Below are positions 1 to 13,125 of a stretch of 64,000 nucleotides of DNA, piece by piece. The stretch lies in NCBI RefSeq assembly GCF_029852145.1, contig NC_079974.1:248001-312000 (forward strand), given 5' to 3'. The stretch's first letter is position 1, and every line of letters starts with the position of its first letter. A program made the translations under genes and the position numbers. The DNA is from Microplitis mediator. Lineage: Eukaryota > Arthropoda > Insecta > Hymenoptera > Braconidae. The notes under the pieces were generated by a model, which was not told the origin of the DNA, searched no databases, and saw only the letters and a program-made list of their open reading frames with translations.

Positions 1-789
1 GAGGAATACTTTTTTACTGTGGAAAAGTATTAGAAATTAATAATTTTATAATTTAAAATAATACACATTTGGTAGAATTCGATCTTATAAGTAATTAAAA
101 AAATGATAGAATTTATAAATAATTTAGTTAATAGATATCTTTATAGACAAAGTTTATCTTTATGAATTCTTAAACTTTAAAGCATTAAATTTATATCGCT
201 ATTCTGAGGTCAACTAGAAAACCATAAAATTTTAATACATTTTTTTTATGTCAATACATAAAAAATATTTACAACTTATTTTATATCTAAGCAAAAAAAC
301 TTATGTGTCTATATATTTTTATTATCGTATTTATTTTAAAATTAAATAACTTAACAATTTTTAATTTATCAATTAATTAACAATTTATATGTAAATGATA
401 CTGATTACTGAAAGTTTTCTAATTTTTCATATAATTAACGTTAATGAGTATCATGATTAAAGCGGATCACTAATGTTGTACATTAAGTTATTATAAGTCT
501 TAAATACTAAAAAAAATATAATATTTACAGTATACATGAGTTTATATTTAATGGAATAAAAGCAAAACAAATGCTACTTTGTCATGTAAAAACATAAAAA
601 TAATCGCCAGCGATTAAATTATTACTATAAGTATTTAAATATATTATTAGTATTGCCTAGAAAAATATATTTTTTACAATTAAAAAATTAAATATTAGTC
701 AATAAAAATTAATGACTTATTGCTATTGTTTGTAATTAATATTCCTACTTAAATTAAAAGGTACAAAGCAGATCATCTAGCATTTCATG
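1..789. other. Left edge, nothing assigned
   Basis: AT-rich intergenic DNA downstream of ATF-2. No ORF, RNA or bounded repeat seen. Confidence 0.4.
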
Positions 790-1969
790 CACAAATAAAA
801 TTAAACTTGAATCAAGAATTTTTTTACAAAATTAAACTCTTGTTTTGTCATTCTGTTTCTTAAATCGAAAAAATATTTGTTGGTATCAAAAACGAGAAAT
901 TCTTCATACAAGAATTCTAATCTCAATTAAAGCTCGGGTCAAGAATTTAAATTAATCAATTGAAGAAATATTTTCTTGAATCAAAAAAATCAATACTGTA
1001 TACTAAGTCAAAAATTGATTACCTAGTGACTGTGATAAGGATAAACTCAGTGCAATACGTAAAATTACCAGTTGAACTAAGTAAAAGTAAAATTGAGACT
1101 TTATACTTTAAATCCTTGTTTTTTAATAATTATTACCGAATGAATATCGAAGTAATTGTAAACCAAATTTATCTAAAGTATTCATATTTTATATAGTTGT
1201 ACTATGTACTCACAACTATATGTTTCTTATGTAATAAATGTTAACGGAAAGAAAATTATGGGAAGTTTTGCTATGCATTATGGGAATGGTTCGCATATTG
1301 GTATGGGAACTATTCCTATAATATTATGGGAACCATCCCTATAATATCATAAAATTTTTTTTTGCACAATAGTGTAGAAATTTCCCAAAATTTGAATTTT
1401 CTTGAATTTTTTGTGCTGACAAAAAATTCTTGTTAAAAATTTTAATGTTTTTTTGCCAAATACGATTTTTTTTTTCAATGTTTGAATTTTTGTTTTTATG
1501 TTTAATAATATTTCTGTGTATTGTAGAAGTGATTACCACACTATAATGTTATGGGAATGATTCCCATAATGGTATAGGAACCATTCCAATTGCATTATGG
1601 GAATCATTCCCATAATATTATGGGAATAGTTCCCATACTATTATAGGAATGATTCCCATAATATTATAGAAAGTATTCCTATACATTATAGGAACCATTC
1701 CTATAATTATAGGAACCGCTCCCATAATTTATGGCCGTAATTCCTATGATGGTATAGGAAAAAATTTCACAAAATTATGGGAACCGCTGCCATAATTTTC
1801 TTTCCGTGTACTCACTATGTAATGAAACTGTGCCCTGGCATTAATAAACGAAATTCTAAATTCTAAATTTAAAAAAAAATATATTCTTGCACCAAAAAAA
1901 ACTAGTTCTTAATACTAATATTCTTGGGTCAAGTAAATTCTTCTTGATTCAAGTCAGTTTTTTTCTGTG
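790..1969. mobile_element. CACAGAAAAAA-type element with CAAGAA words, copy 1
   Basis: TTGAATCAAGAATTTTTT and TTCTTGATTCAAG words near both ends and a CTGTG right terminus; the left end (CACAAATAAAA) is decayed. Interrupted by the element at 1244-1808. Confidence 0.6.
1244..1808. mobile_element. CACGGAAAGAAAATTATGG element with GGGAATNATTCCC arrays, copy 1
   Basis: Right end TTTTCTTTCCGTG|TA; left end lacks one base. Tandem ATTATGGGAATCATTCCCAT-type palindromes flank a non-palindromic core (about 1325-1540) that is conserved in the copies at 50169 and 53183. Confidence 0.82.
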
Positions 1970-2035
1970 TACATTATGTCTGATTTCATTGAAATTTTCC
2001 AACTAAAATATCATTTGATAAATAGAATAACAAAA

Positions 2036-2448
2036 CTAAGTCCCTGTTGTTTTGGACGCTACGTTAATTAATTGCAAGCTCTGATCCACTTGTACAACTT
2101 GCCGAGTATTAATTATTTGAACTTTTTTTTCTTGTGGATTTTGAACAATTAAAATAGGCTTATTAATACGTTTATCATCAACTATTTCACTAATATTTAA
2201 AAATTTAACATCATTGCAAGAATTACTGACTATTTTAGTTACTATAGGTACCATTTTATCATCATTTTTTGGTAATAATATCGATTGTTTTTTTGTTTTT
2301 AATTTTTTATTTCCAACACATGGCTCATCTCTTGCTACACTCTCTCGTTTTATGCCTTGTATTACTTCATTCGACAAAATAGATGTTTTCTCTGACAGTC
2401 TTAACGACGATACTGATATAAATTTAGGCTCTACAAGTATTTTATTAC
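2036..2448 (-). CDS. Atf-2: ATF-2 coding exon 7 (C-terminal tail and stop)
   Basis: The acceptor TTTTATTTTAG gives an in-phase continuation of exon 6 (GNKILVEPKF..). The tail is basic then hydrophilic and ends ASKTTGT-stop. No domain is recognised. The 2.8-kb intron before it holds a foldback element. Confidence 0.78.
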
Positions 2449-5400
2449 CTAAAATAAAAATAATAGCAATTATTCATTTTTTACCAATAAATATTATAAT
2501 TATCTGTATCATAAAGCAATCAAACTTCTTATTGACTGATTACTTACGATACTTTACCAGTAGATGTACAAAATTCAATCAACTTCATATTTTTAAAGAT
2601 ATTCGTTACTCGGCGCTACTTATAAATTACGTCACTTTCCATAGGGTGGGGGGATTATCTTAGATTAGTTATAAAATGTGACAGGTAAGTCTGGAGGATT
2701 TCAAATATCAATGGATCGATCATCGAATGTCTTTTGTTGTATTGATGAAATTTAAAATGAATGATGTATTTAATTTACAAACAAAAAATAACTAATTACT
2801 ACATCAATAATCTATCCACTCGAAGACAACTAACTGACCTGATCTTCTATAAAATCATCAATGGATTGATCTATTCACCTGATATACTAGGAGGCTTTGG
2901 TATAGTCTGCACTAAACCGTGTCTCATGAGCACTCGAATAATTAACACGCTAAGATCTAACAAAAACTAAGTAATTAATGGATCGTACAATAGAATAGCT
3001 AACCAAGTCAATGAGTTCAATTCGGACATCGATTTTTTTGGTGGATCTCTATCAGTTTTTCACTCAAATATTAAAAATCTTCTAAATAATTAATCAAGTT
3101 TTTTCTTTCCTCAGTTAAAAAAGTCAAAGTTGAATTATAATTGAATATGTTTCTCTTTTAAAATTATAGTTTTCCTCATACTTGTAACTATATATTTTGT
3201 AACCAGTTGTATATAGCCGATTGGCATTTGATATATCAGCTATATATTGATATATCTAATGAACAACGAAAGCTCCAAAGAAAACCTCAATGTATGAGCA
3301 TTTTACGGAATATTATACTAATCTACGATAGCTAACTTTAAAATTGCTACGAGAATTTTTTCTTTGATTAGTTTACAAAATACTATATTTAAATCAGAAG
3401 TCATTATTTTCGCAATATTTCTGTGTGTTGGAGCCTCGTTTTCGCAGAGGTGACTGCCGTCGAGATTATTGGCTACCAAATTTCCACAGCACGAAATACG
3501 ACAAATCGTTGTTAATTAACGCAATTAGGATATGAAATGAGTTACTCAGTGCAGCACAAAGCAGCCTACATTTATTTAAATTAATAGTTTTTATCACGTT
3601 AATATTTAGACGATAAAATTTGACTGATTAAGGTAGGGTAAATACACTAATAGATGGACACCCTCAATAGATGGACGAATATTATTTTAGTAACCGATTA
3701 AATAAAATTTAGGAATGAATATGTAACATAAAAATTTTTTTTTTCAGCTACATATATTTTTGATGTTAGAAAATAAATTTTTATCATTTTAATATATGTT
3801 ATAATCATAAAAAAAATTATTTTTATTTTGACGTGACGACGTTTTGCTTCAAAAGCGCCACCACTACTAAGCATGTGATAGACAACTGGTAAACTATATT
3901 TGTTATAATTAATATAAATAAATAAAAAAATAAGATGTGTATCATTTGATTGTGTTCGTAGTTCATTAACAATTTTATGAATTTTAAAATTAACTAATAA
4001 AATCGAAAAAATTTAATAAAATTAGCCGTCCATCTATTGGAGAAAAATTTCTAAACTTAACCCAATAGATGGACAATGGATTTATCGGGTAAATTTTCAA
4101 TTCTTCTTTTTTTTCATAACATTTAAATGAAATTGTTTGTTAACATAACTATGGTGGAAATTTTTCAGATTTTTCTCTGTAAAACTCTGAAAAAATCTTT
4201 AGAACTTTAGAACTGAGTTTTTCAGAGAAAATTCCGAAAAATTTCCACCAGGGAAACTCATTTTTACTTATTTATTATTTTTTTAATATAAATAAAATAT
4301 AAGTAAAATGATTAATAATTTAAAATTGTTAATTAATATTACGTAATATATTATCATATATTTTGCGTTACCTAATATGTAAGAGTGAGAAATTTTTAAA
4401 GATAATAATATAAATACTATATATGTTTAGAAAATTATCTCACATTTGTTTTTTAACTAATTGTATTAAACACAGGTTGTTATATAAAAAATTTTATAAT
4501 TTTTAATATATATAATAAAAAGAAAATATCATTTGCAAGAGGCGTCCATCTACTGGTATTGGCTGTCCATCTATTGGAGATTTCGTCCATCTACTGGAGA
4601 TTTGGACTTTTTCTTAAATTTTCCTTTTTTGTAATCAACCACTACATTATAAAAAGTTTTAATTATTTTTTTCTAGTTAATTAAACATTTCTGCTTAAGT
4701 ATAATTCATTTTATTACAACTTATTTGTATTTTATTGCTTTATTTCGATTAAAAAACACGAGAGTCTGCTTAACCGTCCATCTATTGGGGCGTTTACCCT
4801 ACTATTTATTATATTTTTTTAGTTGCTAATGAAGTCGCAATAAAAGTTGATATTAAATTCTGAAAACTGTGCTATGATTATTTCCTAAATAAAATGATTG
4901 CTAATTAAAATGATGAATGGAATTATACTAATCTTATTTTTTTTATCTATTATTTAATTACTACATATACTACCATGTAATATTATAACGTTAACACTTA
5001 ATACATGATATTAAATACCGACGGTTTAAGTTACAATGCCGTAACTCACAAACTTAGGGACATTGACTTTTTTACACTTAGTTTTAATTAACACAAAGTA
5101 TTAATTGTTTTTAGTCCGAAAAAATCATATTATTTAAATTTTACAGTAGAGTTACCTGAATTTTGTATAACTACTCATACATTTAAATAAAACAATAAAA
5201 TGAATTACCTTTTTCCATTTCTTTAGTTACCGAGCAATTTTTGTGGGCTAATAAAATTGTTTTTAAATTACCGACTTCTAATCGTAAATTTGATATTTCC
5301 ATTTGTAGTCTAGCATTTACTTTGTTTGCTTCATCTAATGAGTGTTGAAGTTGATTAATCCATTGTTTTCTTTTTGCTCGCGCTCTCATCGAACTTGCAC

Positions 5401-8400
5401 GATTTCTAGCTTGAACATCTTTTTTTCTACTTAAGTCTATGTTTTTTTCGTTTTTGTCTTCAACTTTCTTTGCTAAACACTTTTTTTTATCATTATTTTG
5501 TACTTTGTCATTTTTTATTACTTCTGTACTTGTTACAGTGCCGTTTTTGATAATAGCTTCTCTTAGACGCTAAAAATATCAGTTATTAATTTGAAATATT
5601 CAGTTAGATAATTCAATGAGTGGTTTTGAAAATTACCTGCTTAGCATCTGACAGAGGAGGTGGGTTTACTTTTTTGATTGACTTTTCTCCTTCATTACTC
5701 TTTAGTGGTATTGCTGTTTTTATCAGAATTGTTTGTGGTTTCGTCTGTTGGGATTGAACAGTAACTGGAGTTGATGAATCAATCACGGAAGTTGCAGAAA
5801 GTTGCATTAATTTTCCATCTTGAGTTTTCAAAAGAAACTGCACTTCTTCACCGTTTATTGATCTGTATAAATATCATTATTATTTATTATTTTAGTAAAA
5901 GACTTATTTATTACGAAAAAAAGACAATTTTTATTTTTTTATTCGCATTTCTTGAAACATCACTTTCTATGCGAATAAAAATTTGTGATTCTCTCAATCA
6001 CAATATTGTAAAACTAATATTTTCGATCAAGTGATGAAGAATTTTCTATTTTGTACCATTAAAGAATATTTCGTGTTGATATAAAAATAAATTGATTAAT
6101 GAAACTACACTAACGCAAAAAAGCTAAAGGAACCCTGGTGGAAATTTTTCGGACTTTTCTCTGAAAAACTCTGAAAAAGTCTTTAGAACTTTGAAAAAGT
6201 CCGCAGAACTTTAGAACTGAATTTTTCAGAGAAAATTCCGAAAAATTTCCACCAGGGAATAGAAAAATTTTATAAATTTTTTAGTGATTTTTGCAAAGCT
6301 GAAACTTTATGGTACTGAAGTTACCCGACGTCTAATAATTTTTGGACTTTTTTTTAGACGGTAAATTATAAAAAAAAAATATTTAAAAAAATTGCACTTG
6401 TAGTCTTTGAAATTTTCTACATGTGCATATTTTTCCAGGGTTTTTGAGGGTACATTAAGCTGTAAAATTACCTGGCAACATTATTTTTTTTATCAATATA
6501 TGCAGAGTAGCGATGAGTCGACTAAAAATCCAAAATATCGCCATTTTTTAAGGGTTTTTCAAATGGATATCAAGGATGAAAAAAAATTTTTTATTTTTAA
6601 AAATTGAAAATGGAGCTTGGAGGGAATTTATTCAAGTTTCTTAAACTGCCCTTTGAATTACTGTGCGGCCATTATTTGCTGAGATATCAATAATTAAAGA
6701 CAAAAGGATCCTTTTTCATTTGAAGGCTGATATCTCAGCAGCAAATTGACGTACAGAGAAACAAAAAAGGCAAATTGTAGCTGAATAAATTTCCTAAGCG
6801 AGCTATGAATTCGTTTTTTTGAAAAAATTTTTCCCGGCCCCGTAGACCTTAAAAACAAAACCAAAAAATTTAGAAAAAATTTGTCTCGACCTTTTTCTTA
6901 TGATTCCGCAAAAACCGTTGCTCGAAAAAATATTTTGCTGAAAGATCTTCAAACTAGAGATTTCAAGCTTCAATTTGCTTTTTTTGTTTTTTCTATACGA
7001 TCATTTTTCATGAAAATACAGACTTCCAAAAATCACTAAAAAATTTATAAAATTTTTTTGTTCCTTTAATTTTTTGGATAAGTGTATTTTATACAATTTT
7101 ATAAAATGTCATACAATTTTATAAAATTACATTTATTTATTACGTTCCTTACTCAGAGCTTACTTTATAAAATTTTATTGAATTTTTATAAAATCTTACA
7201 AAATTTTATAAAATTGTATAAAATTTTATATTATTTCATAAAATTTTATAAAAACATTTTTTCCCGGGAATTGTTATTTTTAGTTCTTATTAATTCTTAT
7301 GTGATCAAAAATTATAAAATTCATATAATATAAAACAAAAAAACCATTTTTTCGTAGAAAAAATTTTACACAGGAGTTTAAAATGTAACGAATTTATTTC
7401 GAATTTAATACTGTTTGAAATAAATATTTTTATGCTGGGTATAATTTTTGATACAAAATTATAAGAAATTTACAAATCCATAATTAAAAAACTTAAAAGA
7501 AGTTAAAATAAAATTTCTACACATATACATCTGCTTAAAAGCGTATTTGGTACGAAACACTACCGTGTCTCCGGATTATTATAAACTATATTTCAGGAAA
7601 AAGGTGATTACTTACTAACACATCATAAAAATTTAAAATGTGGTGAGAGATATTATCAATACAATGTTTTGTAATACATTAATTATGCTAAATATTTACA
7701 AAGTACTCCTTTGTGTTTTCAATGACACGGTGGAAACGATCTGAAACTGCGGTGAAAATTCAGTGAAAACTTGATGTAAATTTTTTGTAGCATCTGTACA
7801 AAAATCATGACATTTCAAACGTAGAAATAGAAAAATTATATTGAAATTGAACCATTTTACAATTATTCAATGAAAAGTCTTCTTTTTACGGCCATTAATT
7901 TGGCTATTGCATTTTTTTCCAGAATTACTTTTTCTCGATTTGCTTTTATGGCAGCTTCATCATAACCCAAAATACAAATAATATGTTCTTTATATTTGTT
8001 TTCTATTTTATCATAATTAGGTTCGAAATTGAATCTGTCAAGAACATCTTCAGGGTCGATGGTCGAATCCAGTTGAAATAAATGATCGACCTGGATCTTT
8101 TTTTCAGTGAGTTCTAATTTGTTTGATCCAATTTTATAACAAACATCTCGAAATTTCTCAAGAAATGTGTCAACTATAAACTTCACTGATGGTTCAAGTT
8201 GAGTTTTATTCCTATATTCCCATATTAATCGAAAGGCTGATGTTTTGATCTCGTGGCTCAGTTTATTGCCACAGGTTGATAAAATTGAAATAACTATTTG
8301 TACTGATTGGCTCGATGGGTCAGACAATAATACCCACAAAATCTGGACTATCAAAACCTCATTTACAATATGGTGATAGAAAAGATAACTAATGAAAACA

Positions 8401-11400
8401 GCCGATGTATGCATTGAAGGTGTGGATTTATTCTTTTGTCCTTCCATGAATCGCAATATCAATCGTCGCACCAGCAATTCTCCAATAATGGGAAACAACA
8501 AATTTATTGTGGCAAAAAACGCTGCATAAACTGACGATAATTGTGGTGACTTTTCTTGTTTTTCAATTATCGCTTTCGTCAGTAATCCTCTTCCTCGGTG
8601 AATGTTCACTTGTCTTAACATTTTTTTTAGAATTAACTGCACGTTCGTTGGATCAAGTTCTTCAATGCTATGACTTATTATTTCCTTTGACTCTTCCCAT
8701 GCATTTCGTTGATATTTTTCATCGGAAATAGAACAGTCACAAAAACTTAACCTCGCGCACTTTTCCATTATATATAAATTACAATAAACACACTAACTAA
8801 TATTTTTCAATTCGTATTATTGTTCACAATCTAAATAACTATCGAATATATCGTTTTGCTTCTATATTGGATCTAAGATTTTGTTGTGGGAGTTCTTTAC
8901 TGGTAACTGATATAAACTTTATTATATTTTATAATTTTGTACTGTGTAAGGCTCACTAACCAATAAGGTACTAAAGTGTTGGAACTTTGTAATGTTTATA
9001 CATTTTCCTTTAAAGTTAAGGCACGCGTCGCTTTCCTTCTTTTACGTCAGCGACCTCTGAAGTTTTTTTTCTTATATTGTTTCACACTGTACATTTTGTG
9101 CGGTTGCTTACTCTCTAACTAATTACCGCTTACATTGTTAAGACTCATTGTTAAGACTTTTAGGATCAAAAACTATTACAAAAATTACAATTTTAACAGC
9201 GTAAAAGGAATAAAATAATAATTACTTTTTCGTGGGATAAATAACCGCTTTTAGTTTGTAACAGGGAAAATTTGAATTTTCCGCGTTCAGATTACCATGA
9301 TTACCTATTATGCGCGCCGTCGATAAAAACCATAACAACTCCAGGGTTATCCGGGGTAGAGCGTGACTTGTCGCCAGGAGTGGTAATTGTAGGGGCTTGT
9401 CCGTCAATCCCCCCCTAGCTGTAAGTAGGAGTTTCCAGATTTCCGGAAGTTGCCGAATTTTATCGAGTGGGTACACAGTGATAAGTGTTGATGAGAAAAA
9501 TCAAGACCGGAAGACCGGAACACAACCGGACAGACCACCGAAGGATTGAGAAGCTGCACTAACTCAGGTAATTAATTAAATTAGACTTGGATTCTAATTG
9601 TGGAACCAAGTGATTATAATAATTATTTATTATCGATACCAGGTCATTAGTCGGTATCCTTTATAACATCTAATTAATTATACTGGAAAATCAGATGAAG
9701 GAGAGTACGAGTAAATTTGGAATGTTGAGAGACGAGAGTAAAGGAGAGCCAAGACCGAGACAAAGGAACCTGAGAAGGCGAGACAGAGAGACTCGACGAG
9801 AAGGACTGGAGATAAAACAACAGGAGGAAACACATCAGTAATTAACATCAGGTATTAATTAAATTAATTGTTCTAGGCCCAAGCCAGAATATTAATTTAA
9901 TTCTATAAAAATACTTAGTCGTTCGTCGGGTAATCCAAATAATTGTTTAATTAAAATAAATAATTAAAATTAAATAAATTAATTAAACAAAATTAATCGA
10001 AATAAATAATTTAATACATAAGATAAAGTTGACAGAGGCGAGAAGTCTGAGATGAAATTTAATTAATTGATAAATAAAATTATTAAATAAAATTAGTTAA
10101 TAATTTACCGTAATAAAATTTATAATAATAAAAGAGAAACAAGAGTCTGAACCGAAAAGTAAAGAGTCGAGAAAAACCCAAAGTAGTCAGTAACGCATAC
10201 TTTGGACTCCAAAGTTTGGAGGATCGGGTAAACGCGGTATTGAGATTTCTTACGTAAATTTATTGTGGATACAGATAATTAGTTGAGTATATTATTGCTG
10301 AAGTGTGGTCTACGTTACGTAATAAAATTTTAATTTCGGTAATTTATCGCCCTCCGAACACTGCTTTACTAAATAATTTTGAAAGTGACTTCAGTGATCT
10401 TTTTATGTTTTATAAAAATATTGTTATTATGGGTGATTTAAATATAAATATGTTGTCTAATTCTAATTTGTCAGCGCATTTGATTGACTTTTGTAATTCA
10501 TATAATTTGTCCATTGTTCCGTTCAGAGCGACACATCATACTGCTACGTCTCACACGTGGATTGATCATTGTATAATTAATGACATTAATAATTTGGTTA
10601 ATTCGTGTCAATCTGATGTGCCTTTTCTCTCAGGACATGACATTATTAGTATGACTTTAAATTTTAGTGTTCCTAGGCATTCTCCGTTGACATTCCGTCA
10701 TCGAAATTGGAGTCTTATTAGTAGTGAGTCAATAGCTGATAAAGTCAATAATTCGTCAGTACTATTCTGTGATAATTATCTGTCAGTTGATGACAGTGTT
10801 TCTCATTTAAATCAGAATGTGTTGCATATTATTGACTCCATTGCTCCTGAGCGTGTGATAAAAGTAACTCGTCCGCCTGCTCCTTGGATATCTGATGACA
10901 TTCGTGATTTGCAGCATCGCAGAGATAAACTGTATAGAATTTATCGTAGATCTGGTTATGCATATAAGGAGTACTGCAATGTCCGTCGTCTTGTAAAGAA
11001 GCGGATTATTGAAGCTAAGAAGAATTATTTGCAAGACCGTTTTAAGCATGCTAAGTGTCCAAAAGCCATTTGGAATGACTTCAGAAAACTGGGTCTGTTA
11101 AGAGATTCTTCTAAGGTGTTTGTTTCACCAGATCTTGATTTGGATCGGCTTAATAACTACTTTGTGTCTGTTGGTAGTTCTAGGCGTGATTGCGATAATT
11201 ATCAAGATATCTGTGTAAATGATGCAAATGATAGCAATTCCACGAATCAGTTTAATTTTATTGAAATTACTGAGGAAGATATTAAGAGAAATATGAAGCG
11301 CATTACTACTACAGCTGTTGGTCCAGATGGTCTTTCTATTACTTATTACAAAGTACTACAGCAAATTTTACTGCCATCAATTGCTAATTTATTTAATATT

Positions 11401-12965
11401 TCTCTGAGGACATACCAGTTTCCGAAGCAATGGAAGAAGTCTATTGTGTTACCTTTGCCTAAAGTGAGGTGTCCGCAGTCTTGTGATGATTATAGACCTA
11501 TTTCAATCTTGTGTCCTTTATCTAAAGTTTTGGAGCGTTGTGTACACGATCAACTCATTTACTACATTAAAGTAAATAATTTGTTGGATCCTTATCAGAC
11601 GGGTTTCCAAGAGGGAATGAATACCCAAACTGCAGTGATCCGACTATGTGATGATATTCGCTTTGCAATTGATGGCCGCAAGGTTACTGTTGCTGTTTTC
11701 TTTGATTTCAGCAAGGCGTTTGACTGTGTTGATCATAGTTTGTTGTTATTAACGCTTAAGAACTTAAATCTATCGTCAGGAGCTCTACTATGGATAGAAT
11801 CGTATTTATCTAACAGAACCCAAGCTGTTAAGCATGGAGATAGTTTATCTTCTTGGCAGTGTTCTCAGAGCGGTGTCCCGCAAGGTAGTGTGCTTGGGCC
11901 GCTTCTGTTTTCGTTATTTGTCTCAGGGTTAGGTCTACTGATTAAATGCAAGCATCTCTTTTATGCAGATGACTTAGTAGTTTACATATCCTGTTTAATG
12001 TCTGACTTGAACGATGCAGTGTTAAAATTAAATGAGGACGTCAATTTGGTAGTTGAGTGGTGTTCTAATAATTTCTTAAAGCTAAATGCTTCAAAGACTA
12101 GATCAATTATATTTGGTTCCCCTCAGCATGTAAATGATCCTGCTTGTATTGCTGCTCGGAAGATTATGATTGGTGATACAGTTACTGACTACTCTGTCTC
12201 TGTTAAATATTTAGGTGTTATTTTGGATAATATTCTTTCATGGCATGATCAAGTTATTGCAATGTGCAATCGATCAATGTATTGCCTGGCGCGATTGAAA
12301 ATGAACAGTGACTTATTTAATCTTCCTATGCGTAGAAGATTAGTTGCAGCAACTATTTTGCCTATTTTTGATTACTGTACAGTGGCCTACACTGACATGT
12401 CAGGCACTTTACGAAAAAAGCTGCAGCGAAAATTCAATGCCTGCATCAGGTTCATTTACAGACTGGCGAGATATGAGCATATTACTCCAAGCAGAAGGTC
12501 ACTTGGTTGGCTGACATTGTCAGGTCGGCGTGAGTTTCTGATTGCTTGCTGTGTTTATAAGATGCTGAGATTACATCATGATAGAATACTACTGCAAGAC
12601 TTCAGTGTTTTAACTTCAGTTCGTGCACGTTCTCTTAGACAAACTGATGTATTAAGTTTACCGTATGCTCGGACTGTTACATTTAACAACTCGTTTATTG
12701 TTACGGCAGTTAGAGTGTGGAATCAATTACCGGAGGAGATTGTTACAATTATTGATTACAATGACTTTCGATCTAAATGTTATATGTTTTTTATAGATAA
12801 AGATAATCAATGATTGTAATTCGTGTACATTTTAAATTTTATGTTAACTACTGTCATTTGTACAGAGCAAATTATAATTAATCAACTTGCTTTGAGACAA
12901 CGTAACTTATTATTGCCGTTGTTGTAATTTTTACAATTATTTGTTATTATATACCGGCAATATTA

Positions 12966-13001
<36 letters not shown>

Positions 13002-13091
13002 GAAATTTATTTTTGCGCCTCTCTATATATATTTATCATTTTGTATTTATTGTAAGGCCCTTAGGGAGCTAAGGCTTCAGGGCCTAAAAAT

Positions 13092-13125
<34 letters not shown>

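Noticed and set aside
960..1196. 78-codon plus-strand frame
   Set aside because: Lies across the arm of a word-repeat element; AT-rich composition, no homology.
2214..2663. 149-codon plus-strand frame
   Set aside because: Antisense shadow of ATF-2 exon 7, continuing into intron.
9222..9476. 84-codon minus-strand frame with fairly balanced composition
   Set aside because: It tracks a local GC-rich patch; no recognisable domain, splice partner or start context.
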